DNA from: Sorangium sp025924095
Lineage (GTDB): Bacteria; Myxococcota_A; Polyangia; Polyangiales; Polyangiaceae
Direction: 5' to 3'
DNA length: 64,000 nt
Assembly: GCF_051521505.1 (NCBI RefSeq)
Contig: NZ_CP150356.1
Span: forward strand, 2,232,001-2,296,000
The translations under genes were made by a program, and so were the position numbers. A model generated the notes under the pieces. The model had not been told where the DNA came from and made no database searches. It worked only from the letters and a program-made list of their open reading frames with translations. Position 1 is the stretch's first letter. Each line of letters begins with the position of its first letter. Of this stretch, positions 45,340-53,946 are shown in pieces.

Positions 45340-46608
45340 ATGAGTTTCTCCATCGAGTTTGCCGACGAACACACCGGGTACGACGCCCGGATCAAGGTCA
45401 TCGGTTGTGGCGGTTCTGGCGGCAATGCAGTCAACACGATGATCAACTTCGGCCTCGAGGGCGTGGAGTTCATCGTCGTCAACACGGACGCACAGGCGCT
45501 TGGCGCGAGCCTGGCTCCGACCAAGCTCCACATCGGGGCGAGCGTCACGCGGGGGCTCGGCGCGGGCGCCGATCCCGAGAAGGGGCGCAAGGCGGCGCTC
45601 GAGGACGTGACCCGCGTCAAGGAGTGCATCCAGGGCGCAGACATGGTGTTCGTCACCGCGGGGATGGGCGGCGGTACCGGCACGGGCGCCGCGCCGGTCA
45701 TCGCGCAGCTCGCGCGCGAGGAGGGCTGCCTCACCGTCGGCGTCGTGACGAAGCCGTTCTTCTTCGAGGGCAAGCAGCGCTCGCGCCGCGCCGAGCTCGG
45801 CCTCGCGATGCTCACGGAGCACGTCGACACGCTGATCACGATCCCGAACCAGAAGCTCCTCTCGCTGGGCGACGAGGACCTCTCGTTCGTCGAGGCGTTC
45901 CGCAAGGCGGATGAGGTCCTCTACCAGGCGATCAAGGGCATCAGCGATCTCATCACGCAGAACGGGATCGTGAACGTCGACTTCGCGGACGTGAAGACGG
46001 TCATGTCCAACATGGGCCGCGCGCTCATGGGCACCGGCTGCGCGAAGGGTCAGGGCCGCGCACGGCTCGCCGCCGAGATGGCGGTCAGCTCGCCGCTGCT
46101 CGACGACATCTCGGTCGAGGGCGCGACGGGCGTGCTCATCAACATCGTCGGCGGCCCCGACATGCGGATGCGCGAGATCGAGGAGGCCGCGACGCTCGTG
46201 CAGGAGCAGGCGCACGAGGACGCGAACATCATCTTCGGCGCGACGATCGACGAGAACATGGGCGAGATGATCAAGGTCACGGTCATCGCGACCGGCTTCG
46301 ATCACCTCGTCGCCGAGGTCCCCCAGCAGTACGCGAGCGCCGCGCAGCCCCGCTCCACCGCGCACTCCATCGGCGCGTCGCTCGCCGCGGCGGCCGGGCC
46401 GATGTCGGCCCGCTCCGCCCCGAGCGCTCCTCCCATGACGCAGCGCCAGCCGCACCGTCATGAAGAGGTCGCGTACCCGACCACCCGCCGGCCCGCGCCG
46501 CAGGTGCAGTCGGCGGGCGGCGGCGGCGGCCCGCGCGACCGCGCGAGCTTCGTCCCGCCGCTCGACTCCGACTGGGACACGCCCGCGTTCCAGCGCCGCG
46601 GCCAGTAG
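45340..46608 (+). CDS. ftsZ: Cell division protein FtsZ
   Basis: Tubulin-like GTPase forming the division ring. 422 residues from the ATG at 45340, preceded by GAGGAG. The nucleotide-binding segments are VIGCGGSGGNAVNTMI and the tubulin signature GMGGGTGTGAAPVIA; NQKLLSL and the T7-loop NVDFADVKTVM are intact. A variable Pro/Ala/Gly-rich linker (about 320-405) leads to the conserved C-terminal peptide DWDTPAFQRRGQ that binds FtsA and other partners. Confidence 0.97.
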   Translation: MSFSIEFADEHTGYDARIKVIGCGGSGGNAVNTMINFGLEGVEFIVVNTDAQALGASLAPTKLHIGASVTRGLGAGADPEKGRKAALEDVTRVKECIQGADMVFVTAGMGGGTGTGAAPVIAQLAREEGCLTVGVVTKPFFFEGKQRSRRAELGLAMLTEHVDTLITIPNQKLLSLGDEDLSFVEAFRKADEVLYQAIKGISDLITQNGIVNVDFADVKTVMSNMGRALMGTGCAKGQGRARLAAEMAVSSPLLDDISVEGATGVLINIVGGPDMRMREIEEAATLVQEQAHEDANIIFGATIDENMGEMIKVTVIATGFDHLVAEVPQQYASAAQPRSTAHSIGASLAAAAGPMSARSAPSAPPMTQRQPHRHEEVAYPTTRRPAPQVQSAGGGGGPRDRASFVPPLDSDWDTPAFQRRGQ

Positions 46609-46677
46609 CAGCGCCGCGGTCTGCACGGAGGACCTCGCGACGCACAGCCCATCAGGGCGTTCACGCTGTATTACGCG

Positions 46678-46705
46678 TTGACAGGCGCAGGCGAGGACTT
46701 ATGGT
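46678..46705 (+). promoter_or_regulatory. Sigma-70-type promoter of dnaJ
   Basis: A consensus TTGACA (46678-46683), a 16-base spacer and TATGGT (46700-46705), about 55 bases before the dnaJ ATG. The location just past ftsZ separates dnaJ transcription from the dcw cluster. No CIRCE-type inverted repeat was found near it. Confidence 0.5.
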
Positions 46706-46759
46706 CTGCCGGCGCCTATGCCCCCTGTCGGGCAGGATCGACGCGGCGGTCCACGATTC

Positions 46760-47845
46760 ATGAGTGAAAAGCGCGACTTCTACGAAGTTCTTGGCCTCGC
46801 GCGAGACGCGACGCCTGACGACATTCGCAAGGCCTATCGTCAGGCTGCGTTGAAGTATCACCCGGACCGAAATCCCGGCGATGCATCGGCGGAGTCTCGG
46901 TTCAAAGAGGCCACCGAGGCGTACCAGGTCCTCTCCGACGAGGAGAAGCGCGGGCGGTACGACCAGTTCGGGCACGCCGGCCTCGAGGGGATGGGCGGCG
47001 GGGCCGACAGCGACATCTTCTCCCACTTCCAGGACATCTTCTCGGAGTTCTTCGGCGGCTTCGGCGGCGGGCAGCGCCGGCGGCGCGGGCCGGCGCGCGG
47101 CCAGGACATCCGGGTTCAGCAGCGGCTCTCGCTGCGCGACGCCCTGCTCGGCTGCAAGCGGGAGGTCGTCCTTCGCACGCCGGTGGCGTGCGAGGAGTGC
47201 TCCGGCTCGGGCGCGAAGCCGGGGACCAAGCGCAAGCCGTGCGGTACGTGCGGCGGCGCCGGTCAGGTCTCGACCTCGCGCGGCTTCGTGATGTTCACCC
47301 AGACCTGCCCCGAGTGCTCGGGCGAGGGGTCGGTCATCAAGACGCCGTGCGCCATCTGCAAGGGGTTCGGTGCCGTCGAGAAGACGCGGAAGGTCGTGGT
47401 GAACTTCCCGGCCGGCATCGACGGCGGCCAGCGGCTGCGGGTGCCCGGTCAGGGCATGCCGGGCGCCCAGGGCGCGCCGCCCGGCGATCTGTACGTCGAC
47501 GTCGATCTCGCCGCGGACGAGCGCTTCGAGCGTGACGGCCTCGACCTCATCACGCGGGTGCCCATCCCCTTCGTCGACGCGGCGCTCGGCAGCACGGTCA
47601 AGATCGACCTGCCGGACGACACCGCGGTCGACGTCGAGATCCCGGCGGGCGTCCAGCCCGGCGAGGTGATCTCGGTCAAGGGCAAGGGAGCGCCCCGGAT
47701 CGACGGCCGCGGCCGCGGCACGCTCCAGGTGCTCATCCAGGTCGAGGTGCCGCGGAACCTCTCGCCCGCGGCGCAGGAGCTGCTCCGCAGGTTCCAGGAC
47801 GAGGTAGCGAAGAACCAGCCGGCGGCGAAGGCGGCGACCGCGTAG
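46760..47845 (+). CDS. dnaJ: Chaperone DnaJ
   Basis: Hsp40 co-chaperone delivering substrates to DnaK. 361 residues from the ATG at 46760. The J domain has the HPD motif (LKYHPDRNPGD). A Gly/Phe-rich segment (about 75-105) follows. The zinc-binding region has four repeats: CEECSGSG, CGTCGGAG, CPECSGEG and CAICKGFG. Two substrate-binding barrel domains complete the protein. It is a type I DnaJ, not the zinc-free CbpA type. dnaK and grpE are not nearby. Confidence 0.95.
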   Translation: MSEKRDFYEVLGLARDATPDDIRKAYRQAALKYHPDRNPGDASAESRFKEATEAYQVLSDEEKRGRYDQFGHAGLEGMGGGADSDIFSHFQDIFSEFFGGFGGGQRRRRGPARGQDIRVQQRLSLRDALLGCKREVVLRTPVACEECSGSGAKPGTKRKPCGTCGGAGQVSTSRGFVMFTQTCPECSGEGSVIKTPCAICKGFGAVEKTRKVVVNFPAGIDGGQRLRVPGQGMPGAQGAPPGDLYVDVDLAADERFERDGLDLITRVPIPFVDAALGSTVKIDLPDDTAVDVEIPAGVQPGEVISVKGKGAPRIDGRGRGTLQVLIQVEVPRNLSPAAQELLRRFQDEVAKNQPAAKAATA

Positions 47846-48001
47846 CGCAGGTCGCGCGAGGACCGGTCCGCGCCAGGCGGACCGCCGGGGGCGGGGGAGA
47901 GCGCCAGGGGAGACGCGGTCAGGGCCGCGCGCATCTTGCCGCAATGCGGCGGCCCGGCGTCTTGCAGGAGCTCGGGCGCGCGGCGCGAGAGCGCACCGGG
48001 C

Positions 48002-49168
48002 TCAGCGCGTCGTGCCGATCCAGGCGCCCGCGCAGGCGAGGCTGAAGGCGATGGGGGCGACCGCGGTCGCGAACACGACGGCGACGGGCGCTGCGAGGCC
48101 GAGCAGCACCAGGGTGCCCAGGATGGCGAGCGCCGCGGAGGCGGCCGGCTCGAGGAGGCTGCTCGTCGACGAGGCCCGGGCGACGAGGTAGCCGGCGAAG
48201 GGGAAGGCCGCGATCGCCCCCGCGACGAGCAGCAGGAGCGGCGCTGCCGCGGCGGTCGTGGCGTCGCCCCGATCCACCGCCGCGAAATCGACGCCGAAGC
48301 GGTGGCCGAGCGCGATCGCGAGGGCGAGCGTGGTCGTCATGACCCCGACCGTGACGAGCGCGCCGAAGGCGATCCAGGTGAGCGTCACCGGTCGCTCCGT
48401 GCGCCTCAGCGCCTCGCGCATCGTTCCGAGCGACGGCGGCGCGATGTGCGGAAGGAAGCGGCGCTCCCTGCGCTGCGAGCTGTGGGGCAACGCGCTCCGG
48501 CGGAGCAGGTCGCGCGCGGCGAGGAAGGTCACGGAGCCGATGCCGAGGAGCATCGGCGCCGCGAGGAAGAGCGCGACCGGGCGGCACGCGAAGACGATGT
48601 AGTCGTAGGCGCCGTTGAGCAGCATCGCGCCGAGCCACGCGGCGTTGAAGCGACGCCCGCCCAGCGGCCGCTTGCGCTCGCGACCCAGCGCGTAGCCCCA
48701 GAGCGAGGCGAAGGAGAGGTGCGCCGGCACGGCGAGCAGGGCCCGCACGATGTCGATCGACGAGAGGGGCCGGCCCCACAGGTACACGGCGTTGTGGGCC
48801 GACACGAACCCGAGCGCCGCGGCAGCCGCGTAGACGAGCCCATCGAAGGGCTCGTCCACGGCGCGCAGCCGCGCGATCGGCGCGACAGCCGCCACCTTCA
48901 GCCCCTGCTCCAGCGGCGCCGCGACCACGAAGAGGTAGACGAGCGTCACGGCATCGAGCGTGCTGGCGTTCTTGTCGAGGCCTTGCCAGCGCTGGAGGAA
49001 GCTCTCGATCAGCAGCGCCGGAACGAACGCGAGCGCGCCGAGCAGCGCGGTCCCCACCACGAACCGGCGCCTGCCATAGAGGCGCCGTGACCCGAGGAGG
49101 AGCGCGGCGAGCCCTCCGACCGGCGCGGCGACGGTGGCGAGCCAGAGGAGCACGGAGACGGCGTTCAT
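48002..49168 (-). CDS. PrsW-like intramembrane protease family protein
   Basis: A 388-residue membrane protein with about ten to twelve hydrophobic segments. The central part resembles PrsW/CPBP-type glutamic or metallo-proteases: APLEQGLKV, then FDGLVYAAAAALGFVSAHNAVYL and VPAHLSFASLWGYALG, in the order and spacing of the PrsW EExxK, Asp/Asn and His motifs. The second Glu of EExxK is Gln here (EQGLK), so catalytic activity is uncertain. Bacterial PrsW cleaves an anti-sigma factor; no anti-sigma gene is adjacent. Confidence 0.72.
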   Translation of the reverse strand: MNAVSVLLWLATVAAPVGGLAALLLGSRRLYGRRRFVVGTALLGALAFVPALLIESFLQRWQGLDKNASTLDAVTLVYLFVVAAPLEQGLKVAAVAPIARLRAVDEPFDGLVYAAAAALGFVSAHNAVYLWGRPLSSIDIVRALLAVPAHLSFASLWGYALGRERKRPLGGRRFNAAWLGAMLLNGAYDYIVFACRPVALFLAAPMLLGIGSVTFLAARDLLRRSALPHSSQRRERRFLPHIAPPSLGTMREALRRTERPVTLTWIAFGALVTVGVMTTTLALAIALGHRFGVDFAAVDRGDATTAAAAPLLLLVAGAIAAFPFAGYLVARASSTSSLLEPAASAALAILGTLVLLGLAAPVAVVFATAVAPIAFSLACAGAWIGTTR

Positions 49169-49207
49169 GGCGCGGGGGGCGAGGCGGCGGAGCCGGCTTC
49201 GCGGCGG

Positions 49208-50089
49208 CTAGAAGTGGAGCCCGGCGACGGCGGTCAGGGCGAGCGCCGAGCCCACGCTGGAGCCCTCGGCCGCCAGCAGATCGGCCTTGGCCTGCTGCGG
49301 AGTCGTGGCGGCCTCGCCCTTGATCCGGTCGATCTCCGCCGACGAGAGGCCCGGCCTGGTCAGCGCCAGGAGCTCCCAGCTCGCGCTCGCGCCGATCGAG
49401 AAGACCGGCGACAGGTAGAGGTCGAGCCCACCGGAGATCCTCCCGTAGAAGCCGCGGATCGCGATGGCGTCGGCCGCGCCGCTCACCGCGCTCTTGAAGC
49501 TGCCCAGGCCGGCGTAGCCGAAGCCCAGATCGACGTGCGGGTCGAGCCGGCCGAGCGGGAGGTGCATGCCGATCTCGCCGCCGGCGCTGAAGAGCTGCCA
49601 GTCGCTGAAGAACCCGACCCGCCCGCGCGCGCCCAGCGTGAAGTACAGGAGCCGGACGCCGACACCGGCGCCGAGGACGCCGCCGTTCGCCGAGCTCGAG
49701 ATGAACCCGGCCGTGAGCTCGTCCTCGTCGATGTTGAACGTCTGGAGGCCGACGTTCTCGTAGCCTCCCTCGACGTTCAACCAGACGATCTCGAGACCTC
49801 GTCCTGAGTCCTCCCTCTTTGCCTCGTCGAGGCGCCGCTCCGTGCCGCCGTCGGGCGACACGGGCTCCGGCTCGGGCATCGTCATCGGAGGGGGCGGCGC
49901 AAGGCCTCCGGCCTGCATCGACGGATCGTACGGGTTCGGCTGCGCGGGGGCGGCACCGGCGGGCGAGGCGGCGCTGGCACCGCTCGGCGACGTCCCCGGC
50001 GCCGGCTGGCCCTGCTGCGCCGCGGCGGTGGACGCGGCGGCGGCTGACGTGAGCACCGTGAGCAGGCAAAGCGCGCGGCGAGCGATCAT
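49208..50089 (-). CDS. Hypothetical exported, probably outer-membrane, protein
   Basis: A 293-residue protein with a signal peptide (MIARRALCLLTVLTSAAAAS, cleavage near TAAAQQ). A Pro/Gly/Ser-rich N-terminal stretch (about 26-80) follows. The last 190 residues alternate Gly/aromatic-rich strands (LGAGVGVRLLYFTLGARGRVGFF and onward) and end in VAGLHF, a terminal Phe typical of outer-membrane beta-barrels. I cannot assign a family. Its ATG overlaps the stop of the YacG-like gene. Confidence 0.68.
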   Translation of the reverse strand: MIARRALCLLTVLTSAAAASTAAAQQGQPAPGTSPSGASAASPAGAAPAQPNPYDPSMQAGGLAPPPPMTMPEPEPVSPDGGTERRLDEAKREDSGRGLEIVWLNVEGGYENVGLQTFNIDEDELTAGFISSSANGGVLGAGVGVRLLYFTLGARGRVGFFSDWQLFSAGGEIGMHLPLGRLDPHVDLGFGYAGLGSFKSAVSGAADAIAIRGFYGRISGGLDLYLSPVFSIGASASWELLALTRPGLSSAEIDRIKGEAATTPQQAKADLLAAEGSSVGSALALTAVAGLHF

Positions 50090-50325
50090 TCGTCCTCTTC
50101 CTGGATATTGCCGTCGAGCCCGCCTGTCCGTCCCATCGACTCCAGCGCCTCGGCATCTTCTGTCGAGGAAACGGGTGGGCCCGGCACCCGGTAGCCGCCG
50201 TCGAGCCAGCGGCCGAGGTCCACCAGCTTGCACTGGGCCGAGCAGAACGGAAAGGCCGGGTTCTCGGGCCTGGGCCCCGCCGGCTTGCGGCAAATCGGGC
50301 ACATCGCGCCTGCCGAAGCTCCCAT
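50086..50325 (-). CDS. yacG: YacG-like zinc-binding protein
   Basis: A small zinc protein with the YacG pattern CPICRKP ... FCSAQCKLVDLGRWLDGGYRV. In E. coli YacG binds and inhibits DNA gyrase. From the ATG at 50325 it has 79 residues; upstream (50358) and internal (50304) starts are possible. A Glu/Asp-rich tail is normal for the family. The stop overlaps the ATG of the outer-membrane-like gene, so the two are translated together. Confidence 0.8.
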   Translation of the reverse strand: MGASAGAMCPICRKPAGPRPENPAFPFCSAQCKLVDLGRWLDGGYRVPGPPVSSTEDAEALESMGRTGGLDGNIQEEDE

Positions 50326-50406
50326 GCGGCGTACCGTAGCAGCGTCCAGCGCGGGCATGTAGCCCGCCTCGGCGCGGCGGACCGACCTCGCCGGAGCGGC
50401 GCTCGC

Positions 50407-51843
50407 TCAGCGCGCCGGGACAGCGAGGTACCGGGTCGCTCCGTTGCGCCGCACCCGGAGCAGCAGATCCTGGCGCCTGACCGCGCGCAGGCGCGCGGTC
50501 AGATCGGTCCCGTCCCGCACCGGCGCGCCGTTCAGGTCGAGCACCACGTCGCCGACCTCGAGGTGGCCGGCCGCCGGGCTTTGCGGCGCGATCGACTCGA
50601 TGCGCGCTCCTTCGAGCGCGTCGCCCGCCAGCACGCCGAGCGGCGGCTCCTCGGCGTCCCCGTGGGCGCGGTCGTCCGGCACGCGCCGGCTCGGCCACGC
50701 ATCGTGCCGGGCCGACCGCTCGAGCTTCACCGTGGCGCGCCGGTCCGCGCCGTCGCGCTTGTAGGTGAGCTTCACCTCGTCTCCGGGCTTGGTGCGCCGG
50801 AGCGCGCGCGCGAGCTCGCGGGCGTGATCGACGCGGCGCCCCTCGACCGACGTGATCACGTCGCCGGGCTTGAAGCCCAGGCGCGACCCGGGGCTCTCCG
50901 GCTCGACCTCGGTGATCAGCGCGCCCATCCGGACGGGCAGCCGGAGCACCCGCGCGAGCTGCGAGGACACCTCCTGGAAGCTGATCCCGATTCGCCCGCG
51001 GTCCACGCGGCCGGTCTCCCGCAGCTCGGGGAGGATCTCCAGGACCTCGTCGATCGGCACGGCGAAGCTGATGCCGCGGCCGCCTTCGTGGATCGCCGTC
51101 GCGATGCCGATCACCTGTCCCGCCGCGTTGAAGAGCGGCCCGCCGCTGTTGCCGGGGTTGATGGCGGCGTCGGTCTGAAGGAAGCCGTCGAGGCTCCCCG
51201 CGCCCATCGGCCTCGACGTCGCGCTGATGATGCCCCGGGTCACCGTCGGTCCGAGCCCGAACGGGTTGCCGATCACGATGACGTCGTCGCCAAGCCGGAT
51301 CGGCGCGCTCGATCCGAGGGACGCGACGCGCAGCGACCCCGCCCCGCGCAGCTTCAGCAGCGCCACGTCGAGCATCGGATCGCGCCCGACCACCGTCGCC
51401 TCGAAGGCGCGCTCGTCCGAGAGCTGCACCTCGATGCCGAACGCGTCGCCGACCACGTGATCGCTCGTCAGCACGAGCCCCTCCGTGGCGATCACGAACC
51501 CCGATCCGATCGCCCGCTCCACCCGCGGCACGCCGCCGCCGAAGGGGTAGATGGGCGTCGCGCGCCCGCCCGGCAGCGAGGTCGCTCGCAGGGTGGCGAC
51601 GGTCACCACCACGGGCCGCGCGCGCTCGATCAGCGCAGGCAGGGTCATCGTGGCGCCGGCCGCCGGCGGCGCGGGCGGCGCCTCCTCGCGCGGGATCGAG
51701 CACGGCGCGCTCGCCTCCTCGCGCGGCGCAGCCGGGGGTACGAGCGCGGCCGCCCGGTTGTCGCAGGCAGCGAGCGGCGCCGCGCCGAGCCACCCGACAC
51801 AACACGCCCATGCGGCAGCGCGGAGCCGTCCCACGCGCCGCAC
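50407..51843 (-). CDS. HtrA/Deg-type serine protease, lipoprotein-anchored, two PDZ domains
   Basis: A 478-residue envelope protease. The open frame extends to 52092, but that part is made of the 19-base minisatellite. I start at the GTG at 51843 (51834 is also possible), which gives a signal segment ending in the lipobox LAAC. The protease triad is His (TSDHVVG), Asp (DPMLDVALLKL) and Ser (INPGNSGGPLF). Two PDZ domains follow: one after RGRIGISFQEV with GALITEVEPESPGSRLGFK, and a C-terminal one with IESIAPQSPAAGHLEVGD. This is a full-length DegQ/DegS-like enzyme. Confidence 0.9.
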   Translation of the reverse strand: MRRVGRLRAAAWACCVGWLGAAPLAACDNRAAALVPPAAPREEASAPCSIPREEAPPAPPAAGATMTLPALIERARPVVVTVATLRATSLPGGRATPIYPFGGGVPRVERAIGSGFVIATEGLVLTSDHVVGDAFGIEVQLSDERAFEATVVGRDPMLDVALLKLRGAGSLRVASLGSSAPIRLGDDVIVIGNPFGLGPTVTRGIISATSRPMGAGSLDGFLQTDAAINPGNSGGPLFNAAGQVIGIATAIHEGGRGISFAVPIDEVLEILPELRETGRVDRGRIGISFQEVSSQLARVLRLPVRMGALITEVEPESPGSRLGFKPGDVITSVEGRRVDHARELARALRRTKPGDEVKLTYKRDGADRRATVKLERSARHDAWPSRRVPDDRAHGDAEEPPLGVLAGDALEGARIESIAPQSPAAGHLEVGDVVLDLNGAPVRDGTDLTARLRAVRRQDLLLRVRRNGATRYLAVPAR

Positions 51844-51895
51844 GTAGAGCTTCGACGGCGGACCGCAAGGAGCGCCAGGACCACGCGCTGAAGGG

Positions 51896-51990
51896 CGCCC
51901 CGCGCGCAGGCGGGCGCCCCGCGCGCAGGCGGGCGCCCCGCGCGCAGGCGGGCGCCCCGCGCGCAGGCGGGCGCCCCGCGCGCAGGCGGG
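51896..51990. repeat. Minisatellite: five tandem copies of a 19-base unit
   Basis: Five exact copies of CGCCCCGCGCGCAGGCGGG, from 51896 to 51990, then divergence at CGACGCG. 19 is not a multiple of three, so the array would be read in all frames in turn; it is almost certainly non-coding. It lies between the 3' end of the TonB-like gene (52031) and the HtrA start (51843), on the transcribed path of both. Confidence 0.92.
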
Positions 51991-52030
51991 CGACGCGGCG
52001 ACCTGGCCTGGACAGGGCGGCGCGGCGCGC

Positions 52031-52999
52031 TCAGCCGGGAGGCGCGCCTCGCGCGGCCTCCGTGCGCACCACCTGGACGACGACCTCCACAAGGCGGCCG
52101 CCGGGCTGAGCGAACGACGCCTTGCCGCGGCCGTCTTCGAAGCGCCACGCCAGATCGGCCGGCGCGCCTGTCTCGCCGTGATCCGCGCCGGCGCGGATCA
52201 CGGCGCTGACCTCCAGCGTCTGCTTCCCGGCCGTCACGGCGCCGCGGCCCACGGCGAACGTCCCGCGGCCGAGCAGCGCGACCGTCCGCTTCGCCAGGTT
52301 GCCGAGGTGCCGCGCGGGCGGCTCTTCCCCCTCTGGACGCCACGACGCGATGTGCCCGGTCTCGTCGATGTCGATCACGAAGCGCGCCTTGCCGGCGCTC
52401 CCCAGCGGCAGCGTTGCCCAGATCGGGTCCGCCTGGCACGCAGGGGGAATGGCCCGCGTGAAAGCGCGCCCGAGGTTGCGCACCGCGCTGGCGCCGGCCG
52501 CCCCGAAGTCGCCCTGGCCGGCCTCGCCCGCGCCGTCGCTCGTCCGCGGGGTGGCGGAGCGCGCCGTGTCGCCGGCGGTCTCGTTCGCCGCCGGCTCCCG
52601 GCGCTCGTCTGCGGGCCGAGGCGCTGCCCTGGGTCGAGGCCCCGTCTTCGGCCGAGGCGCCGCCTGGACGCGCGGCGCGGCCGTCGCGGGCGGCGGCGCC
52701 GGCTCGCCGCCCGCTGCGTGGCGCTCCGCGGGCGCTGGAGCCCGCGTGGCGTCTGCGGGAGCGTGCGCCGCCGGGGCGCTCTCCGGTCCGGTGCGAGCGT
52801 CGACCGGGGGCGTCGAACCCCCGCTGCCTGGCAGCGCAGCGGTGGTCCCGGTCCAGAGATCGATGGGCTCGCGCTCCGCCGTGGGCACGGCGGAATCGCT
52901 CTCTGGCGTCTCCGGCGACGGCCGCGCGGACCCCCACGCGCCCAGGTGGACGAGCGCCGATACGAGGAGCGCCGGCAGCATCGCTCGTTGATCGCGCAT
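52031..52999 (-). CDS. TonB-like energy-transducer-type protein
   Basis: A 322-residue bitopic protein from the ATG at 52999. It has a short N-terminus, one membrane helix (LPALLVSALVHLGAWG) and a long Pro/Ala-rich linker (about 30-165). A C-terminal domain of about 150 residues (IPPACQADPIWATLPLGS, FVIDIDETGHIASWRP) resembles the AgmX/TonB-type C-terminal fold in general layout only. It lacks obvious ExbB/ExbD partners here. A gliding- or transport-related energy transducer is possible; certainty is low. Confidence 0.6.
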   Translation of the reverse strand: MRDQRAMLPALLVSALVHLGAWGSARPSPETPESDSAVPTAEREPIDLWTGTTAALPGSGGSTPPVDARTGPESAPAAHAPADATRAPAPAERHAAGGEPAPPPATAAPRVQAAPRPKTGPRPRAAPRPADERREPAANETAGDTARSATPRTSDGAGEAGQGDFGAAGASAVRNLGRAFTRAIPPACQADPIWATLPLGSAGKARFVIDIDETGHIASWRPEGEEPPARHLGNLAKRTVALLGRGTFAVGRGAVTAGKQTLEVSAVIRAGADHGETGAPADLAWRFEDGRGKASFAQPGGRLVEVVVQVVRTEAARGAPPG

Positions 53000-53124
53000 C
53001 GGCTCGCACTCCGCGCCTGGGCCCGGTCGAAGGGCCGCGACTCCCAGCACCTCGCTGAAGCTCGTTGCCCGTGGCCCGTGGTTCTGCCAGACAGCATCGC
53101 GTCTGCAACGTTCCCGAGCGCGCC

Positions 53125-53946
53125 TTGAAGCTCCTCGCCCTCTCGACATCGACCCCGCGCGGCAGCGTCGCGCTCCTGGATGCAGCGGACCTGGACGGTT
53201 CCGCCGAGGCGGCCGCGCCTCGAGGCGGCGCCCTCTCCGGCGGTGAGCGCGCGGCGGCGTCGGGCGCAGGCGCACGCCTGCTCGCCGCGGCGACGTACGC
53301 TGACCTGCACGGGCACGCGGAGCGCATCTTCGGCGCCATCGACGAGGTGCTCGCCGCGGCAGGCATCCCGGCCTCCGCGATCGAGGCGCTCGGCTGCGAC
53401 GTGGGGCCCGGCTCGTTCACCGGGGTCCGTGTGGCGGTGGCGGCGGCCAAGGGCGTCGCGCTGGCGCTCGATGTCCCGGTCGCTGGCGTCACGTCGCTCG
53501 AGGCGATGGCCGCCGCCGCCTTCGCCGGAGGCGCGGCGGCCCCCGGCGACCTGCTGGTCCCGCTGATCGACGCCAAGAAGGGGGAGGTCTTCCTCGCCGC
53601 CTTCGACCGGCCCGCAGGCGCGCCGGAGATGTCGCCGCGACACCTGCCGCGCGACGCGGCCTTCGACGCGGTGGCATCGCTCGCCGCGGGGCGCCGGATC
53701 GTCGTCGTCGGCGCGGTCGCTGCGGAGATCGAGGCGCTCCGGCCGCTCGCCGCCCGGGGCGAGGCGCTCGATTTCCCCGACGCCGCATTCATCGGGCGCC
53801 TTGCGATCGACCGGCTTCGGGCCGCCGCTGCGGGCGGAGAGCGCGGGCGAGCGGCCGCCGAGCACGACCCGGCGCTCCTCGAGCCGCTCTATGTGCGTGC
53901 GCCGGACGCGAAGCCAGCCGAGCTGGGATACACTGCGCCCCGATGA
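53125..53946 (+). CDS. tsaB: tRNA threonylcarbamoyladenosine biosynthesis protein TsaB
   Basis: Scaffold partner of TsaD in making the t6A modification of ANN-decoding tRNAs. About 273 residues from the TTG at 53125, which gives the expected LLALSTSTPRGSVAL start; a GTG at 53065 is an alternative. The diagnostic motif DVGPGSFTGVRVAVAAAKGVAL is present, and PLIDAKKGEVFLA follows. Between the first strand and the helix lies an Ala/Gly-rich insertion (about residues 20-55) missing in E. coli. The stop overlaps the ATG of the Crp-like gene. Confidence 0.9.
   Translation: MKLLALSTSTPRGSVALLDAADLDGSAEAAAPRGGALSGGERAAASGAGARLLAAATYADLHGHAERIFGAIDEVLAAAGIPASAIEALGCDVGPGSFTGVRVAVAAAKGVALALDVPVAGVTSLEAMAAAAFAGGAAAPGDLLVPLIDAKKGEVFLAAFDRPAGAPEMSPRHLPRDAAFDAVASLAAGRRIVVVGAVAAEIEALRPLAARGEALDFPDAAFIGRLAIDRLRAAAAGGERGRAAAEHDPALLEPLYVRAPDAKPAELGYTAPR

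Noticed and set aside
51896..51990. Tandem repeats as a CRISPR array
   Set aside because: Copies are contiguous without spacers and the unit is only 19 bases; it is a minisatellite.
51844..52092. Longer N-terminus of the HtrA protease through the minisatellite
   Set aside because: The translation is a frame-cycling repeat (Ala/Arg/Gly), and a signal peptide with lipobox begins at the GTG at 51843.
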